64,000 nucleotides of DNA from Burkholderiales bacterium (GCA_030683105.1 JAUXMZ010000043.1:60231-124230); one strand, 5' to 3'; counted from the first letter of the stretch, positions 53,276-61,705 are shown. Numbers and translations: made by a program. Notes: generated by a model from the sequence alone, not told the origin.

Positions 53276-54439
53276 TTATTTCTGAAGGAATGTTCTGACA
53301 AACTCCTCCAAAAACCTATCATCTATTTTTTGTTTCCCGGCTTTGTCATCACTTTTCCCCGCCAATGCCAATTGCTGGTTTTCCTTCTCGACTTTTTTTA
53401 AAATTTCGCTGTAGTTGTCTATCTCCCCCCGGTACCAGTTAATGGTATCCGCGCCGATTTTAAGGAAAGGTAATTCTTCGGGCAGGTTTGACGGCTCGAT
53501 ACAACACATCCAGCTCAGCTCAAACGGCTTTGATGCAATCCATTCCGGGTGTTCGACATGTTCCGTATTCAGCACAGTAACTTTCCCGCTGATCGGGGAG
53601 GAAATGCTTATGACGTAAGAACCATGCCTGATCGAGAAAAGCGGATCTCCCTTCCCGATTTTCGTATTCAGCTTGGGTAACTCGACTCCGTCTATATTCG
53701 CGATTGTCTTGCGCACGAAGTCGTCAATTCCGACACGGGCGGTGCCATTCATTTCCACGTTCACCCATGTATGATTCTGGGAAATGAAGATGCCGGCGGG
53801 CACGTTGAACTCGCGTTTCGAACCGGATTCCCTGGTAGACGGGGTGATCAGGCGCACCGTCGGCTTCATCTGCCGCTCGATCCTGTCTTTGCGCTTGATG
53901 AGGCACTTGTTGAAGAAATCAATCAACTCATCTTCCGTAAACGGCTTTTGGACATAATCCATTGCGCCGTACTTCATGGTTTCAACGGCGGTCTCGATCG
54001 ATGCGTAGCCGGTTATTACGATGACGTCTATGTCGGGACGCAAATGTTTCACCGCCTTGGTCACTTCCAGGCCGTCCATTTCCGGCATTTTCAGGTCGGT
54101 GAAGACGAAATCGTAATCGTATTTTCGAATCAACCCGAGAGCTTCCTTTCCTTTTTCCACGGTATCGATGCTGTAGCCTGCGACAACGAGAATTTTCCTG
54201 AAACTGTCCAGGATGATGGATTCGTCATCGACTGCCAGTATTTTTGCTTTTGGCTCTTTTACTTCCACTCTTTTCAGAGTCGTGGCTTCATCGGAAAAAT
54301 CCAGCTTCAATCCGATGTCCAACGCTTCCTCCCGCTCTTTCCTGAGCTTTAATTCGTGCCTTTTTTGGAAATAAAGACGCAGCGCCAAATCAACGATTAT
54401 GAAAACAATAACCGTGACAACAACGATTAATAGAACCAT
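53276..54439 (-). CDS. Membrane-tethered receiver fused to degenerate GcvH-like domain
   Basis: A 387-residue protein: one N-terminal helix (2-22), receiver domain (66-185, Asp115, Lys165 in VQKPF), then a glycine-cleavage-H-like domain (about 212-325; SQNHTWVNVEMNGTARVGID and SSPISGKVTVLN). In true GcvH the lipoyl lysine lies in ESVKAAS; here the aligned residue is Ser274 in RHGSYVIS, so it cannot be lipoylated. No DNA-binding domain exists. It may be the output of the kinase at 48,313, acting on the NrfD module at the membrane. Confidence 0.85.
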   Translation of the reverse strand: MVLLIVVVTVIVFIIVDLALRLYFQKRHELKLRKEREEALDIGLKLDFSDEATTLKRVEVKEPKAKILAVDDESIILDSFRKILVVAGYSIDTVEKGKEALGLIRKYDYDFVFTDLKMPEMDGLEVTKAVKHLRPDIDVIVITGYASIETAVETMKYGAMDYVQKPFTEDELIDFFNKCLIKRKDRIERQMKPTVRLITPSTRESGSKREFNVPAGIFISQNHTWVNVEMNGTARVGIDDFVRKTIANIDGVELPKLNTKIGKGDPLFSIRHGSYVISISSPISGKVTVLNTEHVEHPEWIASKPFELSWMCCIEPSNLPEELPFLKIGADTINWYRGEIDNYSEILKKVEKENQQLALAGKSDDKAGKQKIDDRFLEEFVRTFLQK

Positions 54440-54860
54440 TTTATTTCTCCGAAAAATGTCTGGCGTCGGATCATCAGCAGAATCAAATGGGCGTCAGGAA
54501 ATCATGCGGGCAAATTGATGAATAAATATGGATAAAAGCCGCAGTGGAAACTGCCGGGAGTGCGCGCTTACGGGGAGTTTTTGTAACTGCCTGAAAAAAA
54601 ATCTGGAATAACGCGTGCGCTGCACGACGCGAGGAGAACCCGATACCGATTTGTTTGCTTACACCGAAGTGTTCCAGGCCCGTCGTCAACATCGCTTCGC
54701 ACCCGGCTTTCGCTTGCCGGCGCAGTTCCCGCAATCCTGGATTACGAATCTGCATGTGAAAAACGGGGCCTGAAGCAATTCCCTTGCAAGACGAAAAACA
54801 GAGGGAAACTCATTTACCCATACTTGACCATAACCATAGCAGGGACTTTTTATTTTAGCT

Positions 54861-54874
54861 TTGATGCAAATCAA
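54861..54874. promoter_or_regulatory. Perfect FNR box (TTGATGCAAATCAA) in a 717-base gene-free gap
   Basis: A perfect TTGAT-N4-ATCAA site about 420 bases before the start of the receiver-GcvH gene, the first gene of the NrfD module. The region 54,440-55,156 has no gene I can support; a 90-codon frame at 54,483-54,755 lacks a ribosome site and recognisable product. Its length may reflect a long leader or a boundary of transferred DNA. Confidence 0.7.
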
Positions 54875-55097
54875 CACGGCTGTATTTATGATCGGTAGGC
54901 CGCTGTGAAGGGTGCAGTTGATGCGATTCAAACTGATGTAGAAGCATGTTCACGCGGTATGCATGAAACCATGCGCCAGGAAAAAACAGCGGGCATCGCA
55001 CGCATCTACGTCCCTGTTGCCGCACCGCTTCGCTGATGGCGTGACATAGTCATTTTGTTAATCTTGGAATTGAGTTAAAGCCGAGTACAAAGACATC

Positions 55098-55121
55098 GGG
55101 GGGTAGGTTTACCCTCCCCCC
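55098..55121 (-). terminator. GC-rich hairpin after receiver-membrane gene
   Basis: GGGGGG...CCCCCC brackets a short AT-rich centre 36 bases past the stop of the minus-strand receiver gene. A similar G/C hairpin follows its paralogue. No T run. Confidence 0.45.
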
Positions 55122-55156
55122 GGTTGCCGCTGTTGCCTAGGGCCTGTTGCGCTTGC

Positions 55157-55885
55157 TCAGCCCGCTTTCTTCAGCAATGCCCGTGTTCCCGCCCACGCCA
55201 GCATCCCGAGACCGATGAACGGCAGCGCGATGATGTAAGCCAGTCCGACCACGGGTGCGGCGGCGATCATGCCGACGTTTTTCACGCCAACCGCGATCTT
55301 CCTGGCAACGCGGTTTTTCATCAGTGCCCTGCCACCCATCAGCGCCACCATCCCGATCCCGACGAACGGGAAGGCGATCATGTACGCGAGACCGATGAAC
55401 GGTGCGGCGATAAACAGCGCGATGTTCCTGGCGACGGTGGCGGCCTTCGCGAATCCGGCCGCCGGCGCAGGCGCCGCGGTTGCCATGCTGCTTTCCGCCG
55501 GCGCTGCCGCGGTCGCGCTTTCCATCAAAGCCTCGCGCGCGCTGTCCTCGATCATTTCCGGCGACAGCGGTTTGTGCAGGAAGGCGGAGACGCCCGCTGC
55601 TTTCGCCTGGACTTCGTTCGCATCCGTGCCGTAGCCGGTGATGATCACTACCGGCAGCCACGGTTGGCTGGCTTTCACCTTCTCAGCGACTTCGAGCCCG
55701 TTCATGCCGGGCATCTTGATGTCGGTGAACACGAGATCGTAGTTCTCGCTGCGTAGTTTGTTTAAGGCTTCTTCGCCATTGCTTGCGGTGATGACCGCAT
55801 AACCTTTACCTGACAGCACCCGGTCGAAGCTTTTCCCGACCACCGGGTCATCGTCTACTACCAGCACTCTTTTGACTGCATCCAT
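55157..55885 (-). CDS. Receiver domain with duplicated C-terminal membrane hairpins
   Basis: A 242-residue protein: receiver (1-125, Asp55, Lys105), an Ala/Pro-rich linker, then two copies of a ~38-residue membrane repeat (153-190 and 202-240), each with the pattern AAPxxGLAYxIAxPFxGxGM and ending in RALxK. No DNA-binding or enzymatic output is present, so it might tether phospho-signalling to the membrane. ATG 55,885 follows GGAGAG. The neighbour at 56,283 is a paralogue with a single repeat. Confidence 0.8.
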   Translation of the reverse strand: MDAVKRVLVVDDDPVVGKSFDRVLSGKGYAVITASNGEEALNKLRSENYDLVFTDIKMPGMNGLEVAEKVKASQPWLPVVIITGYGTDANEVQAKAAGVSAFLHKPLSPEMIEDSAREALMESATAAAPAESSMATAAPAPAAGFAKAATVARNIALFIAAPFIGLAYMIAFPFVGIGMVALMGGRALMKNRVARKIAVGVKNVGMIAAAPVVGLAYIIALPFIGLGMLAWAGTRALLKKAG

Positions 55886-56204
55886 GACACTCTCCATCTG
55901 GTTATTGATCTGGTCTTGTCCTTACTAAAGCAATCCTCGTGCCAAGCCAGGTTTAGTTAGAATAAACAATAATGTATTCAATAAGTTAAATGCTGTTTTG
56001 CTGTGCTTTTTTGGGCTGCAATCAGGTGTCTAAGTACAACATTTGTATGCACCTGTAGCGGTGCGCATGAAAATTCTTCTAATTATCAACCAGCTAGGAA
56101 ACAGTACCGGCGGTACTTTTTTTGTACACCTGCTTGGCGGTTGAAGGCAGCCCGGGCCAGGTCTGTATCTGTTGGCTGGGCTTAATGTAATACTTCATAC
56201 AACC

Positions 56205-56226
56205 GGGGGAGGTGTTGCCCTCCCCC
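56205..56226 (-). terminator. GC-rich hairpin after second receiver-membrane gene
   Basis: GGGGGAGG-TGTTGC-CCTCCCCC is a perfect eight-base stem 57 bases past the stop of the minus-strand gene at 56,283. The surrounding 397-base gap (55,886-56,282) holds no gene I can support. Confidence 0.55.
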
Positions 56227-56282
56227 GCGTGCCGCCGCTGCCACCTGGCATGGCAGCAGGATTTACCAAGCGCACTCGTTAC

Positions 56283-56879
56283 TCAGTCCTTCTTCTTCAT
56301 CAATGCCCGGGCCCCGAACCACGCCAGCATCCCAAGACCGATGAACGGCATGGCGATGATATAGGCCAGGCCTACGAACGGTGCGGCGATAAAGAGCGCG
56401 ACGTTCTTGACGACGCTGGTGGCCGGTGCGGGCTTGGCCTGTGGCGCCGGCGCCGCCGTTACCGACGCGGGTTCTGCTATAACGGTTTCAGCCGTCGCTG
56501 CCGTGGCAGCGTTTCCAAGCAACGCCACGCGCGCGCTGTCTTCAATCATCTCCGGCGACAGCGGTTTGCGCAGGAAGCTGGCAACACCGGCGCGCTTCGC
56601 CCGCGCTTCATTGGCATCCGAGCCATAACCGGTGATGATCACCACCGGCAGCCAGGGCTGGCTTTCCCTCACCCGCTCGGCGACTTCGAGACCGTTCATG
56701 CCGGGCATCTTGATGTCGGTGAACACGACATCGTAGGTCTCGCTGCGCAGCTTGTTCAACGCGTCCTCGCCATCGCGCGCGGTGATCACCGCATACCCTT
56801 TCCCCGTCAGGACCCGGTCGAAGCTTTTGCCGACGATCGGATCATCATCCACCACCAGCACTTTTTTGATCGCATCCAT
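56283..56879 (-). CDS. Receiver domain with single C-terminal membrane hairpin
   Basis: A 198-residue paralogue of the 55,157 protein, with a nearly identical receiver (Asp55, Lys105, VFTDIKMPGMNGLEVAE) and one membrane repeat (158-195; AAPFVGLAYIIAMPFIGLGM). The linker is Ala/Thr/Pro-rich. The two genes probably come from a tandem duplication after which one gained or lost a repeat. A third, membrane-free receiver lies immediately upstream. Confidence 0.8.
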   Translation of the reverse strand: MDAIKKVLVVDDDPIVGKSFDRVLTGKGYAVITARDGEDALNKLRSETYDVVFTDIKMPGMNGLEVAERVRESQPWLPVVIITGYGSDANEARAKRAGVASFLRKPLSPEMIEDSARVALLGNAATAATAETVIAEPASVTAAPAPQAKPAPATSVVKNVALFIAAPFVGLAYIIAMPFIGLGMLAWFGARALMKKKD

Positions 56880-56894
56880 GATGTTCTCCTTGGA

Positions 56895-57317
56895 TTAATA
56901 AGCGTGATTGGCTGTTTGATTCATGCAGACACTGTGCAGCGCCCATTTCTTTTGAGTCATGGCGCCGTATGCCGCGTTGATAATGTCGTCCGGACCCAGA
57001 GGCTTGGCCAGATAGTCATAGGCGCCGAGCCGCACCGCTTCCTTGGCGGATTCGAGGCTGGGATACCCGGTGATGATCACCACCTCGCTGTCGGGCCATT
57101 TTTGCTTGATCGCCTTCAGCACCGCCATGCCATCCATGCCCGGCATGCGCAGATCGAGGAGCACGACATCGAAGGCCTGCTGTTCCATGGCCTGCAGTGC
57201 TTCGCTGCCATCCCACGCCAGTTCCACATTGCACTGGGAGCTGGCCAGGGACCGGCGATAACTGAGGCGCACTGTCTCATCGTCATCGACGACCAGGATT
57301 TTGCATTTCGTATCCAT
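56895..57317 (-). CDS. Stand-alone receiver protein
   Basis: A 140-residue single-domain response regulator: KCKILVVDDDETVRLSYRRS, phospho-acceptor in VVLLDLRMPGMDG, Lys in YLAKPLGPDD. The last 15 residues are extra to the domain and contain a Cys and His. It is the first gene of a three-receiver cluster on the minus strand and might relay phosphate to the two membrane-tethered receivers. Confidence 0.88.
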   Translation of the reverse strand: MDTKCKILVVDDDETVRLSYRRSLASSQCNVELAWDGSEALQAMEQQAFDVVLLDLRMPGMDGMAVLKAIKQKWPDSEVVIITGYPSLESAKEAVRLGAYDYLAKPLGPDDIINAAYGAMTQKKWALHSVCMNQTANHAY

Positions 57318-57734
57318 GATGCACTCCTTCCATTTTTAACTTGCACTTAACCACCATTAAGCAACGTCCATGCCAATCCCGGGCGCTCTTCTACAAACAC
57401 CATTGTTTCAAAGAGATAGGGGTTTTATTGCCGCGCAGTATCGGGAGGCTGGCAAGGTGCTGAAGTACATTTTTTTCACGCAGCCGCACTGAGGCGTGGA
57501 AATATTTTCGTTTAATATCAAATGCTTACTTGATGTGGCCGGTGCCGTTTTTTTTGTACACCTGCATCGCAGCCAAAAATTCGCGCTGGATCCGGATCTG
57601 CCGGCTGGGAGGATAGGACCCGCTCACCGCTCCCACCTCACTCCTTACTTCCTTACTCCTCACTCCTCATCGCCGCTCACAGCTTACGGCTTGTAATTTC
57701 GCTTTCCAGATTGTTTTTTATAAATCGCTGGTTT

Positions 57735-57748
57735 TTGATGCAGATCAA
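57735..57748. promoter_or_regulatory. Perfect FNR box upstream of first decahaem unit
   Basis: TTGATGCAGATCAA lies 227 bases before the decahaem start at 57,976, in a 658-base gap (57,318-57,975). The last ~60 bases of the gap match the leader of the second decahaem gene closely (CCTTAACAACAGAAACGAAC versus TCTTAACAACAGTAATGAAC). The part 57,600-57,700 is a CT-rich run of ACTCCT-type repeats. No gene is seen in the gap. Confidence 0.75.
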
Positions 57749-57975
57749 AGCGAAATTAGTCACAGTTTACTAAGTTAGTTCGAAATGTAACGAAATGTGT
57801 CGAAATAAAATGATTGAAAACAAAGTCTTAGAAAAACATACCTTTATGCACAGCACTGCTTTTTCTGTATTTCTTCGTGTATCACATTAATCTTTGTTGA
57901 TTTCTTAGCAGCAGTGTTGCGCCTTAACAACAGAAACGAACCAGAAGTTCAATTCCGCGATTGGGAGAGATGAGT

Positions 57976-58914
57976 ATGAAAGGCAAACGATACGGCGGGC
58001 TGTTTTCGATGCTGTCGGCCACTATCCTGGCGGCCGGCCTCATGGTCGGCTCCGGATTTACCCCCGCGCAAGCGGCGGGCCCCGGCCCTGAGGTGTGCGC
58101 GAACTGTCACGCGGACGCAGTCAAGGGCTACCAGGCGACGAAGCACAGCACGAAGACCGACAAGCGCACCCCGGCCAATGCTGGCGCGTGCTCGACCTGC
58201 CACGGCGACGGCACCGCCCACGTCAAGGCGGGCGGCGGCAAGGGCGCCGGCGGCATCATCAACCCCGGCTCGAAGACTCTCGCCGCGGAAGACAAGAACA
58301 AAACCTGTCTGGCTTGCCACCAGGCCGATCCCAGGCGCATACACTGGCAGGCAAGTGTCCATGCCGGCCGCGACGTAGCCTGCACCTCCTGCCACAAGCT
58401 GCACTCGCGCGACGATGTGCGCGAAAAACTCACGCAGCCCCAAGTCTGCTTCGCATGCCACAAAGAGCAGCGCGTTCAGGTCAACAAGCCGTCCCGCCAT
58501 CCTATCCTCGAAGGCAAAGTGAGTTGCGCCGACTGCCATAACGTGCACAGCAACAATCCGAAGCAAATGGAACGGGGCAGCGTGGTCGAGACCTGCTACC
58601 AGTGTCACATGGAAAAACGCGGGCCTTTCGTGCACAACCACCAGCCGGTGACTGAAGACTGCACGATTTGCCACCAGCCGCACGGCACGACGATCGCCAA
58701 TCTGCTCAAGTCGCGCCCGCCGTTCCTGTGCCAGGATTGCCATTCATTGCAAGGTGGAGGACACCCGACGCAGTTTGCGGGTGTGCCAACCGGCCCCGCC
58801 CCCGGCACCGGGCAGGCGGGCACGGTGGGTCGGGGCTGTCTGAACTGCCACACCAACATCCACGGCAGCAACAGCACGCAGAATTCTGCAACCGCCGGGC
58901 GGTTCCGTCGCTAA
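57976..58914 (+). CDS. mtoA: Decahaem c-type cytochrome, MtrA/MtoA/PioA family (copy 1)
   Basis: A 312-residue exported protein with ten CXXCH motifs (CANCH, CSTCH, CLACH, CTSCH, CFACH, CADCH, CYQCH, CTICH, CQDCH, CLNCH) and signal peptide 1-32 (AQAA). The size, spacing and the next gene identify a DmsE/MtrA-type cytochrome that fits inside an outer-membrane barrel and moves electrons across the outer membrane. ATG 57,976 is chosen because the copy at 61,935 starts at the same residue. Direction of flow cannot be told from sequence; the mtoA name is by analogy. Confidence 0.9.
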   Translation: MKGKRYGGLFSMLSATILAAGLMVGSGFTPAQAAGPGPEVCANCHADAVKGYQATKHSTKTDKRTPANAGACSTCHGDGTAHVKAGGGKGAGGIINPGSKTLAAEDKNKTCLACHQADPRRIHWQASVHAGRDVACTSCHKLHSRDDVREKLTQPQVCFACHKEQRVQVNKPSRHPILEGKVSCADCHNVHSNNPKQMERGSVVETCYQCHMEKRGPFVHNHQPVTEDCTICHQPHGTTIANLLKSRPPFLCQDCHSLQGGGHPTQFAGVPTGPAPGTGQAGTVGRGCLNCHTNIHGSNSTQNSATAGRFRR

Positions 58915-58935
58915 TCTAATTTAATGGAGATCGTC

Positions 58936-60981
58936 ATGAGCAAGAGGATGAAGCAGACTTTCAAGGTGACGGCACTGGCTGCGGCCCTGTTCGCGGTATA
59001 CGGCTCCGCATTCGCGGAGGGCCCGGAGAATTCGGTGTCCATCGGCATCGGAAACTGGTCCAACGACCGGCAACAGGCCGGAATCTACGACGGCATGCGC
59101 GACAGCGGCGCCTACGGCCTGCTCGATGCGGACATTACGAAACGCGATGAAGTCACCGGCACCTGGCTGGGCCTGAAGGCGCGCAACCTGGGTCTCGATA
59201 ATCGCGAGCTCAAAGGCTCGTGGGAGCGCCAGGGCGACATCGGCGGATCGCTCGAGTACAGCAGCATTACACGCGACCAGCCTTTCGTCTTCAACACGGG
59301 CGTGAGAGGCATCGGCACCACGTTGCTGACCACGACCACGATCACACCCGGTGCAGGCACGAACGTGGAACTGGGCACTAAGCGCGACCGCCTCACCGCG
59401 AAATTTTTCAAGAACCTCGGGGTCGGCCTCAACTTCAACGCGTCCTTCAGGAACGAGGAAAAGGACGGGACGCGTCTCTGGAGCCGGGGTGGCGCGTCTG
59501 AATTTGCGGTCGAGCCGATCAACAGCACGATACGGCTGCTCGAAGCCACCCTCAGCTACGCCCGCGACCGCTTGCAGTTGTCGGGCGGGTATTACGGGAC
59601 TTCTTACAGCAACGGATACTCGGTTGTCGTCTCCAGACGCGGCGCAACAGATTACAACCTCAGCCTGCCTCAGGACAATCAGTCACACGAACTTTTCCTG
59701 AGCGGCGGTTATGCCTTCACGCCCACCACGCGCGGCACGTTCAAAGCATCGTACTCCCAGGCGACACAGAACGAGCTCTTGCCCATGCTGACGCCGGGGC
59801 TGATTTTCCCTGCAAACAATCAGCCGGATGCGCGGGCGCCAAGCAAGCTGGATGGCAGGCTCGACACAACGTTGCTCGAGGTCGGCCTTACCGCAAAACC
59901 GATGCCCAAGCTGAATGTCGTGGCCAATCTGCGCTACCGGGATTTCGAAGACAAGACGCCGCTGCAACAGGTTGTATTCAATCCTCCCGGGAACGACAAC
60001 GTATGGAATACGCCGTTCTCGTACACCAACAAGGTCGCAAAGCTGGAGGCCACCTATCGTCTGCCGCAGTCGTACAGCCTTCTGGGCGGCATCGAGTACA
60101 ACGGACAGGACCGCACGGCACCGACCGTCGGCACCCTGTACGTGCCGTTCAGAACATCGGTGAATGAAACGACTTATCGTGCCCAGGTGCGCAAATCAAT
60201 GTCCGAGACGGTCAACGGATCGTTGGCGTACATACACAGCAAGCGGGACGGTTCCAGCTATGTATCGACCGGCAGCGTGATGGAAGACTCCATCAATCCG
60301 CTGAACATCTCCGATCGCAAGCGGGATAAAGTGCGCGCAATGGTGGACTGGTCGCCGACGGACAGGCTGGCATTGCAGTTCTCGATTGAAGATGCCAAGG
60401 ACAAATACAGCGGCACGGTCGGCCCGTACGGGCTGCAGGATGGCACCGCGCGCCTGTATATGGCGGACGGCAGCTATCGGCTGAGTTCGGATTGGCAGGT
60501 CAACGCCTGGTATTCTCGTGATGAAACCAGGGCCAATGAAATAACCCAGCAAAATGCCACGGTCACCAAGTACAACGACCTCAGCGAAACCGGCGACTCG
60601 TTCGGCCTGGGTGTAAAAGGCACGGTGTCCAGCAAGCTGAAAGTAGGTGGAGATCTGGAGCATTTCCGCAGCGTCAACCAATATAAGCAAAACATAGTTG
60701 GCGGCGTACTTCCCGCCTCACAAGCGCCGGTGCCTGACATCACCAACACGATGCTGAGGATCAAGCTGTTTGCCCAGTATGCCGTGCAGAAGAACGCCGA
60801 CCTGCGGTTGGACCTGATGCATGAAAAGTGGAGCACCAACGACTGGTCCTGGCTGTATTTCCCGGCTGCCGGTGGCTCACTACCCTGGCCTCATGGCAAC
60901 AGCGACGGCACCACGGTGATCACGAAACCGCAACAGGACTCGACGTTCATCGGCGTCAAATACATTTACAAGTTCCAATAA
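58936..60981 (+). CDS. mtoB: MtrB/PioB-family outer-membrane beta-barrel (copy 1)
   Basis: A 681-residue protein with signal peptide (about 1-24) and many amphipathic strands, ending YKFQ with a terminal aromatic. The start of the mature part (VSIGIGNWSNDRQQAGIYDG) and the LKARNLGLDNRELKGSWERQ stretch are MtrB/PioB features. It forms the sheath for the decahaem cytochrome upstream. The CXXC near the N-terminus of Shewanella MtrB is absent. ATG 58,936 follows GGAG; the gene lies 21 bases after the cytochrome. Confidence 0.9.
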   Translation: MSKRMKQTFKVTALAAALFAVYGSAFAEGPENSVSIGIGNWSNDRQQAGIYDGMRDSGAYGLLDADITKRDEVTGTWLGLKARNLGLDNRELKGSWERQGDIGGSLEYSSITRDQPFVFNTGVRGIGTTLLTTTTITPGAGTNVELGTKRDRLTAKFFKNLGVGLNFNASFRNEEKDGTRLWSRGGASEFAVEPINSTIRLLEATLSYARDRLQLSGGYYGTSYSNGYSVVVSRRGATDYNLSLPQDNQSHELFLSGGYAFTPTTRGTFKASYSQATQNELLPMLTPGLIFPANNQPDARAPSKLDGRLDTTLLEVGLTAKPMPKLNVVANLRYRDFEDKTPLQQVVFNPPGNDNVWNTPFSYTNKVAKLEATYRLPQSYSLLGGIEYNGQDRTAPTVGTLYVPFRTSVNETTYRAQVRKSMSETVNGSLAYIHSKRDGSSYVSTGSVMEDSINPLNISDRKRDKVRAMVDWSPTDRLALQFSIEDAKDKYSGTVGPYGLQDGTARLYMADGSYRLSSDWQVNAWYSRDETRANEITQQNATVTKYNDLSETGDSFGLGVKGTVSSKLKVGGDLEHFRSVNQYKQNIVGGVLPASQAPVPDITNTMLRIKLFAQYAVQKNADLRLDLMHEKWSTNDWSWLYFPAAGGSLPWPHGNSDGTTVITKPQQDSTFIGVKYIYKFQ

Positions 60982-61026
60982 TGACTTAGGTGGCACCCAT
61001 CAGCACCATGGATGGATGAAAGTGCA

Positions 61027-61056
61027 ACGGGGCCGTGAATATGGCCCCGTTTTTTT
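61027..61056 (+). terminator. Rho-independent terminator after first barrel gene
   Basis: ACGGGGCC-GTGAATAT-GGCCCCGT followed by seven T residues, 46 bases after the barrel stop. It ends the first decahaem-barrel transcript before the class I cytochrome gene. Confidence 0.92.
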
Positions 61057-61145
61057 CGGTGCGGCAGCAGTGCTGTTTTCCGGTCAACGCTGTAACGCTG
61101 CCGGACGTTAAATAAATGTTAATCAACCCGCAAAAAGGAGAAGTG

Positions 61146-61436
61146 ATGAAGACGATACTGATGGTGGTGGCAGCGGTAGGCATAATGACTTCGGGCTTGG
61201 GTTACGCCCAGTCGGGCGCGGATGTAGCAAAAGCCAAGGGTTGTCTGAACTGTCACGAGATGGATAAAAAGAAGGTAGGCCCGGCGATCAAGGACATCGC
61301 CGCCAAGCATAAGGGCGACAAGAGCGCCGAAGGCACGCTGGCGGCAAAACTCAAGGAAGGCAAGGGCCATCCCAAGTCCGCGGCCTCCGATGCCGAATTG
61401 AAGGCGGCGCTGCAGTACATGCTGACCGCAAAGTAA
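61146..61436 (+). CDS. Class I cytochrome c (c551/MtoD-like), copy 2
   Basis: A 96-residue monohaem cytochrome: signal peptide 1-21 (YAQS), CLNCH haem site and EMDKKKVGPAIKDIAAKHKG, distal Met replaced in position by HPKSA region, with Met also near the end (LQYMLTAK). It is about 75 percent identical by eye to the 38,514 protein. AAAAAGGAG precedes ATG 61,146. It probably shuttles electrons to or from the decahaem units on either side. The absence of Met in HPKS (HMKV in the paralogue) may change haem ligation. Confidence 0.9.
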   Translation: MKTILMVVAAVGIMTSGLGYAQSGADVAKAKGCLNCHEMDKKKVGPAIKDIAAKHKGDKSAEGTLAAKLKEGKGHPKSAASDAELKAALQYMLTAK

Positions 61437-61451
61437 CACGTCCTATTTCTT

Positions 61452-61480
61452 AAAAAAGCTGGCTGCGGCCAGCTTTTTTT
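61452..61480 (+). terminator. Rho-independent terminator after class I cytochrome c copy 2
   Basis: AAAAAAGCTGGC-TGCG-GCCAGCTTTTTTT: a perfect stem and T run 15 bases after the stop. Bidirectional in form. It matches the weaker hairpin at 38,819. Confidence 0.92.
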
Positions 61481-61620
61481 ATGGGCAAGCGCCGCAGTAG
61501 GCGCCGCCGAATAACAATCAATCAATTTGTTGGCGACTCTCAGCCCAGCCATGACCAGACATGGCTGGGCCAATCCCGGCATTGCGACCTCAGCCCCAGG
61601 GCCAGAGAGAGTTATCAATT

Positions 61621-61705
61621 TTGATTTACATCAAAATGAAATGCGGAAAATTTTCAAATGTCATTTCATCGTTTGTCGAAATTTTTAATTTGTGATTCAC
61701 ATCAA
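61621..61705. promoter_or_regulatory. Two FNR-type boxes upstream of second decahaem unit
   Basis: TTGATTTACATCAA (61,621-61,634) is perfect and GTGATTCACATCAA (61,692-61,705) has one change; their centres are 71 bases apart. They lie 230-314 bases before the decahaem start at 61,935. The region 61,481-61,934 holds no gene. The leader's last 60 bases are homologous to that of the first unit. Confidence 0.75.

Noticed and set aside
54483..54755. 90-codon minus-strand frame in the long gap
   Set aside because: No ribosome site, no hydrophobic or domain pattern, and mixed composition; not supported as a gene.
57600..57700. ACTCCT-type CT-rich repeats before the first decahaem gene as a possible CRISPR or tandem array
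   Set aside because: Units are short and irregular with no spacers; simple low-complexity sequence.
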